Notes: generated by a model not told the origin, from the sequence alone. A stretch of 56,820 bases of DNA from Ruminococcus sp. (GCA_017516465.1 JAFXCR010000006.1:1-56820); one strand, 5' to 3'. Shown: positions 1 through 8,415, numbered from the stretch's first letter. Numbers and translations are program-made.

Positions 1-44
1 CAGGCGGAAATTTAATACTGAAAGTTTTAGGAAAGGAGTTTGAG

Positions 45-135
45 GATTACTCCCCACTAAGTGGGGAGATGGCAGCTATGCTGCCAGAGGGGACAGGCTC
101 CCGTTGGGAGAACCCTTTTTCAAAAGGGTTTTCCT
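45..135. repeat. Palindromic intergenic repeat unit
   Basis: Three inverted repeats lie in series: 51-67 (stem TCCCCAC/GTGGGGA), 71-85 (stem GGCAGC/GCTGCC) and about 110-134 (stem AACCCTTTT/AAAAGGGTT). Nothing here codes for a protein. The chained small palindromes look like a dispersed intergenic palindromic element, and the last hairpin may also terminate the slipin gene that ends at 199. From general familiarity similar units occur in gut Firmicutes, but no second copy was found in this window. Confidence 0.55.
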
Positions 136-198
136 CAATAATACTCATAAAACTCCTATCAACATACTGCTATAACTAAACAATGTTATTTCATGTTA

Positions 199-1173
199 TT
201 ACTGTTCGGGAGTATCGTTTCCGATAACGCCTTTAAGTCCGGCTGCAAGACCAGCAAGTCCCTGAATTTCGCTGGGAATGATAATCTTTGTAGCCTTTCC
301 GTCAGCTGCCTTAGCGAAGGATTCAAGAGACTTGAGCTGAATAACTCTCTCATTAGGATTAGCACTGTTCAGCTTAACGATACTGTCTGCAAGAGCCTGC
401 TGTACCATTTCAATAGCCTTTGCTTCACCGGTAGCTTCAAGGATTTTCTGCTCTCTTACAGCGTCAGCTCTGAGGATCATTGCCTGTTTCTGAGCTTCAG
501 CTTCAAGAATCTGTGCTTCCTTCTTAGCCTGAGCACGAAGAATCTGTGATTCCTTTTCACCTTCTGCAACGAGGATCTGTGACTTCTTGTCACCCTCTGC
601 CTGAAGAATCTTCTCACGACGCTCACGTTCAGCCTTCATCTGCTTTTCCATGGCATCCTGAATCTCACGAGGAGGAAGAATATTTTTAAGCTCCACACGA
701 TTTACCTTGATACCCCAGCGGTCAGTAGCCTGATCGAGGATCGAAGTAATCTTTGTATTGATGATATCTCTTGATGTTAGAGTTGCGTCGAGTTCCATTT
801 CACCGATGATATTACGGAGTGTTGTAGCAGAAAGATTCTCGATAGCTGCGAGAGGTCTTTCAACACCGTAGATATACTGTTTTGCATCTGTAACCTGATA
901 GAATACAACTGTATCTATCTGCATTGTAACGTTATCCTTTGTGATAACAGGCTGCGGCTTGAAGTCAACAACCTTTTCTTTAAGTGAAACCTTGCCGGCA
1001 ATTCTGTCGATGAACGGTACAAGTACATGAATACCTGTTTCCCATTCAGCGTGGAATGAACCAAGTCTTTCAATTACGAATACATGAGCCTGAGGAACAA
1101 TCCTGAAGCTTCTGATGATAACAATGAGAAGAAAAATTATTACTGATGCAACTATAATTCCGATAATGTCCAT
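199..1173 (-). CDS. SPFH/band-7 protein, slipin (paraslipin/QmcA-like)
   Basis: A 324-residue membrane-anchored stomatin-like protein. Residues 2-22 form one N-terminal transmembrane helix. An SPFH domain follows at about 24-180, then a long charged coiled coil at about 170-250 rich in AEGEK/AEAQK-type heptads, and a Gly/Ala-rich tail. This is the standard slipin layout and length. Family members oligomerise on the membrane and organise microdomains or hold membrane proteases; no enzymatic activity is expected. It lies 12 bases downstream of the nfeD-family gene, the classic NfeD-slipin pair, and is almost certainly co-transcribed with it. The family call is firm; the specific role is unknown. 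Confidence 0.9.
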   Translation of the reverse strand: MDIIGIIVASVIIFLLIVIIRSFRIVPQAHVFVIERLGSFHAEWETGIHVLVPFIDRIAGKVSLKEKVVDFKPQPVITKDNVTMQIDTVVFYQVTDAKQYIYGVERPLAAIENLSATTLRNIIGEMELDATLTSRDIINTKITSILDQATDRWGIKVNRVELKNILPPREIQDAMEKQMKAERERREKILQAEGDKKSQILVAEGEKESQILRAQAKKEAQILEAEAQKQAMILRADAVREQKILEATGEAKAIEMVQQALADSIVKLNSANPNERVIQLKSLESFAKAADGKATKIIIPSEIQGLAGLAAGLKGVIGNDTPEQ

Positions 1174-1185
1174 ATTTACCTCCGA

Positions 1186-1638
1186 TTATACATTTGTTTT
1201 ATTTTTTAATGATACTGACAGTCTTGTACCTGTCACCTTTTTGATGACTACTATACTGTCCACAGGAATAATCTGTCCTTCGTTATGCGGAACTGCATTC
1301 CAGTCCACATCGCCGAGTCTGACACGTCCTGTACCCTTGTCACGGTCTATCTCCTCGATAACCGTAGCAGTCATGCCGACGTAAAGCTCCTGATTTGTAG
1401 AAACATGACCTTTATTACGTCTCTTTTTGAGCCACGGAAATGTAACAAGCAGAAAAATTCCGGATACAATTATGAATACACCAAGCTGTGAAAGCAGCGT
1501 AGTTCCCTCAAATATCACGGTAAAGAGCATCGTAACGAGAGCGCCGAGTGCAAACCACACAGATATAAGCTGTACAGTTGCAAGCTCTGCCACAACAAAA
1601 GCCACAAATACTGCTGCCCAGAACAATACTTCAAACAT
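1186..1638 (-). CDS. NfeD family membrane protein
   Basis: A 150-residue short-form NfeD protein. The first ~70 residues hold hydrophobic helices (about 2-23, 28-45 and 48-68), then a basic KKRRNK patch, then a C-terminal OB-fold-like domain at about 85-148 containing GKGRVRLGDVDW-type strands. The short form lacks the ClpP-like protease domain of long NfeD. Its partner slipin is directly downstream. Together they are thought to form membrane microdomain or quality-control assemblies. A strong promoter lies upstream at 1703-1731 and the ATG has a good purine-rich ribosome site. Confidence 0.88.
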   Translation of the reverse strand: MFEVLFWAAVFVAFVVAELATVQLISVWFALGALVTMLFTVIFEGTTLLSQLGVFIIVSGIFLLVTFPWLKKRRNKGHVSTNQELYVGMTATVIEEIDRDKGTGRVRLGDVDWNAVPHNEGQIIPVDSIVVIKKVTGTRLSVSLKNKTNV

Positions 1639-1702
1639 GAGATTTCCCCCTTTCTTTAGTTTTAATCCCTTATATCAGCAGCAGAAATAACTCTGCATTT
1701 TT

Positions 1703-1731
1703 ATTATATATCATTTTATTTATTTTTTCAA
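1703..1731 (-). promoter_or_regulatory. Promoter for the nfeD-slipin operon
   Basis: Reading the minus strand, TTGAAA (1726-1731) is followed by a 17-base spacer and a perfect TATAAT (1703-1708), about 65 bases before the NfeD start codon. It matches a housekeeping sigma promoter at 11 of 12 positions. Confidence 0.75.
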
Positions 1732-1820
1732 GAGGAAATTACATAATTTAATTATTCTGTAATAAAAATGACACTCCGTATGTACATTGAGCTATGGAAT
1801 ATACGTTTTTATAAGCAAAA

Positions 1821-1842
1821 ACGCCGCAAAAAATGCGGCGTT
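1821..1842 (-). terminator. Intrinsic terminator of the dockerin pseudogene
   Basis: An 8-bp stem (ACGCCGC/GCGGCGT) with an A-rich loop is followed, on the minus strand, by a run of T. It sits 17 bases past the stop of the dockerin reading frame. Confidence 0.75.
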
Positions 1843-1858
1843 TCGGTTTATTCTGATA

Positions 1859-2330
1859 TCATTCAAGTTTGAGAAGCTTTTTCTGGATTTCAAGAGCATC
1901 CATATTTGTAACGCCGTCACCATTTCCGGAAAAATCAGCATTGAACTTCTGCTGTACGCTAAGAACGTATTCGTCAGGATTTCCCACAGACTGCATAATA
2001 GCTACCGCATCAGCCAGAGTCAAATCCTTCATTACAACCGACAAAGAGAATATCCGGCTGATTTATCAGACCTATCATTGCGTATCTTCCGGAGTCTGTG
2101 CGTCCGAAATAAAGGCTGTCATGGTGATAATCCCTGAAAGTACCTTCCGTCAGACTGCATCTGAACATAGAAAAATCTACTTCCATGTAATTTTCTTTTA
2201 AATTTTCAAAAAATACTGTACTTGAATTGTCTGCATAATCATATTTGGCATCAGAAGAAAAGGCTGAAAACGAAAGAGAAGCCGCTGCAACTGCCATTGA
2301 AAGAGCAGCTGTAATTAATCTTTTTTTCAT
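1859..2330 (-). pseudogene. Frameshifted secreted dockerin protein
   Basis: Two overlapping minus frames look like one broken gene. The first (2330 down to 2010) starts with a clear signal peptide (MKKRLITAALSMAVAAASLS), continues as a short secreted domain and stops after residue 106. The second frame (to 1859) carries most of a dockerin: LADAVAIMQSVGNPDEY, a second calcium loop (DFSGNGDGVTNMDAL) and the closing IQKKLLKLE. The first dockerin calcium loop falls exactly at the junction (GCNEG in one frame, DLTLADAV in the other), so a small indel there would restore a normal loop. The dockerin resembles those of the two GH5 enzymes at 39172-43008. A promoter, a ribosome site and a terminator are still present, so decay looks recent, or there is a sequencing error. 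Confidence 0.72.
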
Positions 2331-2386
2331 AAAAATTCTCCTTCCTGTTAATCAAGACGTGTATGGATATCCACCTTTACATTTAT

Positions 2387-2415
2387 ATCATACCACAGCA
2401 GACCATATACGTCAA
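2387..2415 (-). promoter_or_regulatory. Promoter of the dockerin pseudogene
   Basis: On the minus strand TTGACG (2410-2415), a 17-base spacer and TATGAT (2387-2392) lie about 55 bases before the start codon. This is a close match to a housekeeping promoter. Confidence 0.65.
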
Positions 2416-2530
2416 TATATCCAATATAAATATAATTTATATAACACAATATTGTATGATTGCACAAAAAAACAAACAATACCTTTTTACTTTTTTCAAA
2501 AAGAATCCTTACATCTGAGACAAACATAAA

Positions 2531-2556
2531 AGACTGTACGCAAAAATGTACAGTCT
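2531..2556 (-). terminator. Terminator of the LCP-like/tatD/PP2C operon
   Basis: A 9-bp stem (AGACTGTAC/GTACAGTCT) around an A-rich loop lies 11 bases after the phosphatase stop codon. Only a short, weak T-tract follows on the minus strand. Confidence 0.65.
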
Positions 2557-2567
2557 TTCTCTTTATA

Positions 2568-3320
2568 TCAGCATTTTACAATTCCTATTGCAGTAATATT
2601 ATCCTTGCCGCCTCTTGCAAGAGCTTCATCCCTGAGCATTTCAAGACGTTTGGGCAGAGGCTTCGGCAGTTCCATAATTTCCTCTATATCCAGCGTAGAG
2701 AGATAATCGGATATTCCGTCGGTGCAGAGCAGAAGAACATCGCCGTGTTCCATTCCGCCTTCAACCGAAACAATGTCTATCTTAGGAACTGTATTTACAT
2801 TTCCGAACGCCGGAAAGATAATATTTCTGTGAACGTGAGTACGTCTCTGCTTAGTTGTGATAGCTCCCTCCTCGTAAAGAAGCTGCACCAGCGACTGATC
2901 TCTCGAAATCTGTGTGATTCTTCCCTGACGGACACGGTATAATCTTGAATCTCCCACGTTGAAGGAAAGTATTCCTCCTGCCTCGTCTACGGCAATTCCG
3001 CAAAGAGTAGCCTGCATATTATGGCTCTCCGGATTCTGGCGGCTGTATTCCGCAAGCTGTCGGTGAATCTCATGGAGACGTATATCAAGACGTATTATTC
3101 CGCTGTAATGCATATCGCGGATAAGTTCAAGACTCATTTTTGAAGCAAGCTCGCCGCCAAGCTCACCAGATACGCCGTCAGAAACGGCTGCAATAAAAGG
3201 CTCGTGAATATCCTGACTTAAACTCCCTTCAGTAAGAACATTATCTCCTATGAGCATTGCATCTTCGTTATGAGGCATTATTCCCTTGTCAGTTATTCCG
3301 CAGCAATAGTACATTTGCAT
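2568..3320 (-). CDS. PP2C-family Ser/Thr protein phosphatase
   Basis: A 250-residue single-domain metal-dependent phosphatase. All the usual metal and phosphate motifs can be read in order: NEDAMLIGD near residue 18, VSDGVSGELGGE near 48, NVGDSRLYR near 120, LLCTDGISDYL near 198 and a closing GKDNITAIG. Length and motif order match bacterial PrpC/Stp enzymes. These usually reverse a PASTA Ser/Thr kinase encoded next door, but no kinase is present here. Instead it is the last gene of a minus-strand operon after an LCP-like protein and TatD, 11 bases from tatD. Its substrates cannot be inferred. Confidence 0.9.
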   Translation of the reverse strand: MQMYYCCGITDKGIMPHNEDAMLIGDNVLTEGSLSQDIHEPFIAAVSDGVSGELGGELASKMSLELIRDMHYSGIIRLDIRLHEIHRQLAEYSRQNPESHNMQATLCGIAVDEAGGILSFNVGDSRLYRVRQGRITQISRDQSLVQLLYEEGAITTKQRRTHVHRNIIFPAFGNVNTVPKIDIVSVEGGMEHGDVLLLCTDGISDYLSTLDIEEIMELPKPLPKRLEMLRDEALARGGKDNITAIGIVKC

Positions 3321-3331
3321 TCCACCTTTTA

Positions 3332-4096
3332 TCAGATATCAAATAATTTTTTTCCGTTAGCACAGGCGATATCTATCATCTCCTGTGTGCTTACACCCTT
3401 TATTTCAGCCATTTTCTCAGCTGTAAAGGGAATCATCGAGCTGTCACAGCGTTTTCCTCTGAACGGAACAGGAGCCATATACGGACAGTCAGTTTCCAGA
3501 AGAAGTCTGTCCGTAGGAATCACTTCAACCGCCCTAATTGCTTTCTTTGCGTTCTTGAATGTCAGAACACCAGTAAATCCGATATACATTCCAAGTTTAT
3601 TTATCTCTGCGGCAATTTCTGCCGAACCGCTGAAGCAGTGCACAACGCCTCTGGGACGATATTTTTTCAGGATATCCATAGTATCTTCCCATGCGTCTCG
3701 GCTGTGAACAATCACCGGCAGAAACAGTTCCCGTGCGAGTTCAAGCTGCTGTGTAAAAAGCATTATCTGACGGTCACGGTCATAGCCATCGTAGTGATAG
3801 TCAAGACCTATCTCACCGACTGCCTTTATTTTCTGATTGTTCTTTATTGTATCACGGACGATATCAATATAATTTTCCGGAAAATCATCAGCACTTTCCG
3901 GATGAATTCCTGCCGCAGCATATATGTATCCATACTGTGCCGCAAGCTCTGAATTCATTCGTGTATCATCAATTCCCGATGAAGCAAGCATCACAAGCTC
4001 TATCCCCTGAGACGGAAGCTTTTCAAGAATCATCCTTCTGTCGTCATCAAAAGCACTGTCAGCATAGTGAGCGTGTGTATCAAAAATTCCGTTCAT
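3332..4096 (-). CDS. tatD: TatD family metal-dependent deoxyribonuclease
   Basis: A 254-residue TIM-barrel hydrolase of the TatD/YcfH family. Metal ligands are visible in DTHAHYAD (residues 6-13), GEIGLDYHY, HSRDAW, VVHCFSG and LLLETDCPYMAP near the C-terminus. Members are cytosolic Mg-dependent 3'-5' DNases linked to DNA repair. The start codon sits three bases after the stop of the LCP-like gene, implying tight coupling. A radical SAM protein of the TatD-linked type lies about 2.3 kb away at 6390, which supports the family call. Confidence 0.92.
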   Translation of the reverse strand: MNGIFDTHAHYADSAFDDDRRMILEKLPSQGIELVMLASSGIDDTRMNSELAAQYGYIYAAAGIHPESADDFPENYIDIVRDTIKNNQKIKAVGEIGLDYHYDGYDRDRQIMLFTQQLELARELFLPVIVHSRDAWEDTMDILKKYRPRGVVHCFSGSAEIAAEINKLGMYIGFTGVLTFKNAKKAIRAVEVIPTDRLLLETDCPYMAPVPFRGKRCDSSMIPFTAEKMAEIKGVSTQEMIDIACANGKKLFDI

Positions 4097-4099
4097 AAC

Positions 4100-4993
4100 T
4101 TACTCCGCATCTGTAAAGTAATCTTTTTTCAGTTCTTCTATCTGAACGTTGCTCATAATAAAATCGCTTCCGGCATCTTTTCCGCTATTAAGCTTATATG
4201 CCATAGCCGGCTGGATTCTGTATTCTGCCGCACACTCAAACATATACTTTATAGAGTACTTGAGTTTAGTATAATCAGCTCTTGTGATATTTGTGAAAAT
4301 TCCGCTGTGATTTATTATCTGATCAAAATTGGCATCCAGACGATCCGCAACTGCCTGAGCGTCTGCACCATTTACCATATACTGCATGAGAGCCGCCGCC
4401 TTGAAGGCACGGTCGCTTTCTCCGTTAGTGAACATTGAATATGTAACATATGTTTCCATCTGCTCGCTGTTGAGATTCTCTCTGGAGCCGTCACCACTGA
4501 ATCCGCCGAACTGGATATCTACCGGATACTGTTTGACGCAGCCTGTCATATCACAGACACGTCTGAACGAATCGGAATCAAATGTCATGTAGCGTTCAAC
4601 CGGAATCCCCATGACTGCTTCAACAAATTCTGCCGCTTTTGCTCCCTTTCCGTCCACTTTGAAGGCTCCTTCCATACTCTGCTGTTTTCCGTCGATAACA
4701 GCTATGGTATTGGACGGAATTCCGACAAACAGGATCTTCTTATCCACCGGCATTGATCTCATAAGAAGGAATGTGGATTTGCAGTCCTTATCCGGTGTGG
4801 AAAGTATCAGAAGAACGGTATGATTATCCTCCTCAGTTACGATCTGCACATCCTTTGCAGGAGCTTCTTTCAATGGTTCTTCTTTATTCAGATATTTTAT
4901 CAGCAGCATTGCAGCTCCGCCGATAATAATGAGTCCTATAAATAGGGTTGCGAGAAAAGGTATTGCTATGTGTCCGCTTTTTTTCTTTGACAT
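4100..4993 (-). CDS. LCP-like (LytR-CpsA-Psr) membrane protein, degenerate
   Basis: A 297-residue protein with a short basic N-terminus, one transmembrane helix at about 9-33, and an extracytoplasmic domain that reads like an LCP fold: DNHTVLLIL, a conserved ILFVGIP strand, a segment like the A/VxGIPVERY motif, and the FRRVCDMTGC helix. Typical LCP enzymes attach anionic glycopolymers to peptidoglycan using Arg residues, including one in a SIPRDT-type motif. Here that motif reads GIPSNT, so the Arg is missing and activity may be lost or changed. It is the first gene of an operon with tatD and PP2C. The fold assignment is by inspection and moderately sure. Confidence 0.62.
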   Translation of the reverse strand: MSKKKSGHIAIPFLATLFIGLIIIGGAAMLLIKYLNKEEPLKEAPAKDVQIVTEEDNHTVLLILSTPDKDCKSTFLLMRSMPVDKKILFVGIPSNTIAVIDGKQQSMEGAFKVDGKGAKAAEFVEAVMGIPVERYMTFDSDSFRRVCDMTGCVKQYPVDIQFGGFSGDGSRENLNSEQMETYVTYSMFTNGESDRAFKAAALMQYMVNGADAQAVADRLDANFDQIINHSGIFTNITRADYTKLKYSIKYMFECAAEYRIQPAMAYKLNSGKDAGSDFIMSNVQIEELKKDYFTDAE

Positions 4994-5027
4994 GGCTGTT
5001 ATCTCCTAATAATAAATTATTTCTTAT

Positions 5028-5073
5028 AGCAATACCGCACAATAATATGAGTTGTTATTTGTAAGGTATTGCT
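5028..5073. repeat. Short element with AGCAATACC terminal inverted repeats
   Basis: A 46-base stretch is bounded by perfect 9-base inverted ends, AGCAATACC (5028-5036) and GGTATTGCT (5065-5073). The left end continues as GCACAA, matching the starts of two longer elements at 38983 and 45748. It is probably an internally deleted copy of a small non-autonomous element. Confidence 0.5.
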
Positions 5074-5104
5074 TAATTTTTTTCATCAACAGTCTCCTAT
5101 GCTA

Positions 5105-5132
5105 TTGCAATTTTCTGCATTTGTGATATAAT
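5105..5132 (+). promoter_or_regulatory. Promoter of alr
   Basis: TTGCAA (5105-5110), a 16-base spacer and a perfect TATAAT (5127-5132) lie about 100 bases upstream of the alr start codon. Confidence 0.6.
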
Positions 5133-5235
5133 AGTATTTACAGAATTGTTTCTATAAAGAAACTGCTGAAAATAATTATACCATACAAATATATATATTT
5201 CAAGAGTTTTTTCAGAATAAAGAAAGGATCTGGCA

Positions 5236-6378
5236 ATGTCACAACCAAGACATCTTCACAGAGCATGGGCGGATATATCGCTGAGTGCTCTGAAAAATAA
5301 TATCAGCGTAATAAAGAAGCTTAACTCCCCTGATACAGAAATTATGGCTGTTGTCAAAGCTGACGCATACGGTCATGGTTACGAAAGAGTGGTAAATTGT
5401 CTTGAAAAGGAATGCGGAATAAAATATTTCGCAGTTTCAAATATCGACGAAGCTGTGGAGGTACGCCTGTGCTGTCCCGATGCTGAGATACTAATTCTCG
5501 GCTATACTCCTCCCGAATATGCAGATGATCTTCTGCACTACAACATCATTCAGGGAATCGTTTCCGCTGAGTACGCAAAAGAGCTTTGCTCCTGCATATC
5601 GGGCGAACTACGCTGTCACATCAAGATAGATACCGGTATGGGAAGAATCGGTCTGCGTCACGAAACACCGGAGAAGTGTGCTGAGGAAATCGCTGAAATC
5701 TGCCGTCTTGAAAAGCTTTCAGCCGAAGGAATCTACACTCATTTTGCCGTTGCTGACAGCGATGATCCTGACAATATCGACTACACCGACAAGCAGGAGA
5801 AATTCATTACAGATACATACGACTGCCTTGTAAAATCGGGAATAAAGCTTCCGCACGTCCATTTCATGAACAGTGCCGCTACCTGTTACAGAAATAGTTC
5901 AAAGAGTACTCTTTCCCGTGCCGGAATTATAATTTACGGACTTCATCCGGATATCAGCCTTGATATTCCGGATGGGCTTATACCTGTTATGTCCCTTAAA
6001 GCCGTTATTTCTCATGTCAAGACCATAGACGCCGGAACCTGTGTGAGCTACGGACGGACTTTCAGGGCAGACGGCGAAATGCGTGTTGCTACTGTGACTA
6101 TCGGCTATGCGGACGGTTATTCACGGCAGCTTTCCTCAAAGGGCGAAATTCTCGTTCACGGCAGACGATGCAGAATTGTCGGCAGAGTCTGCATGGATCA
6201 GCTTATGATCGATGTAACCGATATACCGGATGTACGTCCCGGTGATATCGCTACACTTATAGGTACCGATGGAAATGAAACTATTACTGCAGACGAGCTT
6301 GCTTCAATCTACGGAACTATCGGATATGAGGTAGTATGCGGAATTTCCAAGCGTGTGCCAAGAATTTATACAGATTAA
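5236..6378 (+). CDS. alr: Alanine racemase
   Basis: A 380-residue PLP-dependent racemase that makes D-alanine for peptidoglycan. The PLP lysine is K41 in VVKADAYGHG, the hallmark of the family. The second catalytic base, a Tyr, lies in CVSYGRTF near residue 276, and the C-terminal beta domain contains GRVCMDQLMID. Length is normal. The ATG at 5236 follows AAAGGA with good spacing. A single-domain fold-type III enzyme with no extra regions. It is followed after 11 bases by the TatD-linked radical SAM gene, so the two are probably co-transcribed. Confidence 0.97.
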   Translation: MSQPRHLHRAWADISLSALKNNISVIKKLNSPDTEIMAVVKADAYGHGYERVVNCLEKECGIKYFAVSNIDEAVEVRLCCPDAEILILGYTPPEYADDLLHYNIIQGIVSAEYAKELCSCISGELRCHIKIDTGMGRIGLRHETPEKCAEEIAEICRLEKLSAEGIYTHFAVADSDDPDNIDYTDKQEKFITDTYDCLVKSGIKLPHVHFMNSAATCYRNSSKSTLSRAGIIIYGLHPDISLDIPDGLIPVMSLKAVISHVKTIDAGTCVSYGRTFRADGEMRVATVTIGYADGYSRQLSSKGEILVHGRRCRIVGRVCMDQLMIDVTDIPDVRPGDIATLIGTDGNETITADELASIYGTIGYEVVCGISKRVPRIYTD

Positions 6379-6389
6379 GGAGAATAAAC

Positions 6390-7004
6390 ATGAAAGCAAT
6401 GACAATTTCCTATGAGGTAGGAAGCAATCTTTATCTGAATATAACAAATCAGTGTCCATGTGCTTGTACATTCTGCATAAGAAATCACGCAGACGGTGCT
6501 TACGGCTCTGATCCTCTCTGGCTGGAACACGACCCGTCAATGGAGGAAATCATTTCTGATCTCAGTACCCGTAATCTTTCTTCTTACAGTGAAATTGTTT
6601 TCTGCGGCTACGGAGAGCCTACCTGCCGCCTTGACGTGCTTCTCGAAACAGCACAGTGGCTCCGCATGAAGCTCGGCGACAGTACACGTCTCAGAATCAA
6701 TACAAACGGTCTCGGTGATCTTATCAACAGCCGCTCTATCGCAGATGATCTCTGTGCCGTTATTGATGTGATATCAGTCAGTCTCAATGCCGGAACTAAA
6801 GACGAATACATGAAGGTTACACGTCCGAAGTATGACAATGCCTTTGAAGCTATGCAGAAATTTACCGCTGACTGCGTGAAAAACGGCAGTTCTGAGGTAG
6901 TTATGTCGGTGGTTGATGTTATCCCCGAAGAACAGATCACGGCTTCAAGAGAAATCGCTGAAAAGCTTGGTGCAAAGCTCAGAGTAAGAGTTTTTGACGC
7001 ATAA
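6390..7004 (+). CDS. TatD-linked radical SAM protein
   Basis: A 204-residue compact radical SAM enzyme. The cluster motif CxxxCxxC is C22-C26-C29 in QCPCACTFC, followed by SAM-contact segments (VFCGYGEPT, RINTNGLG, VSLNAG). The ATG at 6390 is chosen because it has AAGGAG just upstream; longer starts would overlap alr. The short length and sequence match the family of radical SAM proteins found beside or fused to TatD nucleases; its reaction is unknown. tatD lies nearby at 3332-4096 on the opposite strand, separated by the LCP-like gene and alr. Confidence 0.85.
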   Translation: MKAMTISYEVGSNLYLNITNQCPCACTFCIRNHADGAYGSDPLWLEHDPSMEEIISDLSTRNLSSYSEIVFCGYGEPTCRLDVLLETAQWLRMKLGDSTRLRINTNGLGDLINSRSIADDLCAVIDVISVSLNAGTKDEYMKVTRPKYDNAFEAMQKFTADCVKNGSSEVVMSVVDVIPEEQITASREIAEKLGAKLRVRVFDA

Positions 7005-7064
7005 TTATCTGTATTCAACAAAATAAAACCATCAATTTCGTTGAATATCACAATAAATTTTTTA

Positions 7065-7093
7065 TAGAAATTTATCCATAAATATGTTATAAT
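7065..7093 (+). promoter_or_regulatory. Putative promoter of the small ORF and ilvE
   Basis: A perfect TATAAT (7088-7093) has a weak -35 (TAGAAA, 7065-7070) with 17-base spacing, 30 bases before the small ORF. Confidence 0.45.
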
Positions 7094-7122
7094 AAAATAT
7101 AGTTTATGTAAAGGAGTTTCTT

Positions 7123-7248
7123 ATGAAAAAAGGAAAAATCCTCATAGCTGTATCAGCCGCTGTAATATGCACTGCCGGTCTGACAACAGCAGCAGCAATC
7201 GTCTGCAAAAGACTGTATGAGAAGCGATACTTCTCAGTAAACGACTGA
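7123..7248 (+). CDS. Small single-span membrane protein (41 aa)
   Basis: A 41-codon ORF beginning MKKGKILIAVSAA has an AAAGGAG ribosome site 8 bases upstream and a TATAAT box before that. A basic N-terminus and a hydrophobic helix (about 6-28, Ala/Val/Thr-rich with two Cys) are followed by a basic KRLYEKRY tail. It ends 31 bases before ilvE. No family was recognised. Strong translation signals and membrane-protein composition argue that it is real. Confidence 0.6.
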   Translation: MKKGKILIAVSAAVICTAGLTTAAAIVCKRLYEKRYFSVND

Positions 7249-7279
7249 TTCATATTTTAATTAAAGAAGGTTGAATAAA

Positions 7280-8347
7280 ATGGAAATCAAATTCACAAAA
7301 GCAGAAACTTTAAAAAACAAACCCCAGCCCGGCGATAAGCTCGGCTTCGGACACATCTTCACTGACTATATGCTCGTAATGCCCTACGATGAAGGTCAGG
7401 GCTGGCATGATCCTGAGATCAGACCTTACGGCAATTTTGAGATCTCCCCTGCCGCTATGTGTCTCCACTACGGTCAGACTGTTTTTGAAGGTCTCAAGGC
7501 TTACAGAACTGCTGACAACAAAATCCAGCTTTTCCGTCCTGAAGAAAACTTCAAGAGACTCAACAGTTCAAACGACAGACTTGTTATTCCTGAGCTTCCT
7601 GTTGAACTCGGCATGGAATGCCTTATGGAACTTCTTAAAATCGAAAAGGACTGGGTTCCAGCAAATGACGGCGAATCCCTCTATATCAGACCTTTCATCT
7701 TCGCTTGCGATCCCTTCCTCGGCGTAAAGCCCGGTGATCACTATCTCTTTATGATCATTCTTTCTCCTTCCGGTGCTTACTACGAAAGCGGTCTCAACCC
7801 CGTTGATATCTACGTTGAAAACAAGTATGTCCGTGCAGTAAGAGGCGGTATGGGCTTCGCTAAGACAGGCGGAAACTACGCTGCATCTCTTATCGGTCAG
7901 GATGAGGCTCACAAGCAGAACTACGCTCAGGTTCTCTGGCTCGACGGCGTTGAGCAGAAGTACATTGAAGAAGTTGGTGCTATGAACATCTTCTTCGTTA
8001 TCGACGGCGAAGTTGTAACTCCGGCACTTCAGGGAAGTATTCTCCCCGGAATTACAAGAAAATCTGCTCTTGATGTCTGCAAGTCTAAGGGAATTCCTGT
8101 TTCTGAAAGAAGAATCTCTATTCAGGAAATCTCCGACGCTTACGATGCAGGCAAGCTTAATGAGGTATTCGGTACAGGAACTGCTGCTGTAATCTCCCCT
8201 GTTGGCCACCTTAAATGGGGCGATAAGGTAATGGAAATCAACGGCAATAAAATCGGCAATATCTCACAGATGCTCTATGATACAATGACTGGTATCCAGT
8301 GGGGTAAGATTGAAGATACCTTCGGCTGGACTGTTGAAGTAAAATAA
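7280..8347 (+). CDS. ilvE: Branched-chain amino acid aminotransferase
   Basis: A 355-residue class IV PLP aminotransferase of the long (BCAT group II) type. The PLP lysine is K195 in [12 protein letters not shown]. The substrate and cofactor segments [20 protein letters not shown] and the late [12 protein letters not shown] are present. It interconverts Leu, Ile and Val with their 2-oxo acids. In rumen organisms this can also aminate keto acids made from branched volatile fatty acids. The ATG at 7280 follows AAAGAAGG; an upstream in-frame TTG has no advantage. A stem-loop terminator follows. Confidence 0.96.
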   Translation: MEIKFTKAETLKNKPQPGDKLGFGHIFTDYMLVMPYDEGQGWHDPEIRPYGNFEISPAAMCLHYGQTVFEGLKAYRTADNKIQLFRPEENFKRLNSSNDRLVIPELPVELGMECLMELLKIEKDWVPANDGESLYIRPFIFACDPFLGVKPGDHYLFMIILSPSGAYYESGLNPVDIYVENKYVRAVRGGMGFAKTGGNYAASLIGQDEAHKQNYAQVLWLDGVEQKYIEEVGAMNIFFVIDGEVVTPALQGSILPGITRKSALDVCKSKGIPVSERRISIQEISDAYDAGKLNEVFGTGTAAVISPVGHLKWGDKVMEINGNKIGNISQMLYDTMTGIQWGKIEDTFGWTVEVK

Positions 8348-8363
8348 AAGCTTTCGTACTTAT

Positions 8364-8392
8364 CAGGGAAGACCTCTCCGAGGTTTTCCCTG
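8364..8392 (+). terminator. Terminator of ilvE
   Basis: A hairpin of CAGGGAA..ACCT against AGGT..TTCCCTG with a small loop is followed by a T-rich run (TATTTTTATTATTTT). Confidence 0.75.
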
Positions 8393-8415
8393 TATTTTTA
8401 TTATTTTCAGAATCC

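Noticed and set aside
7568-8209. A 213-codon minus-strand ORF
   Set aside because: Lies fully inside ilvE on the opposite strand, has no ribosome site and shows no family resemblance.
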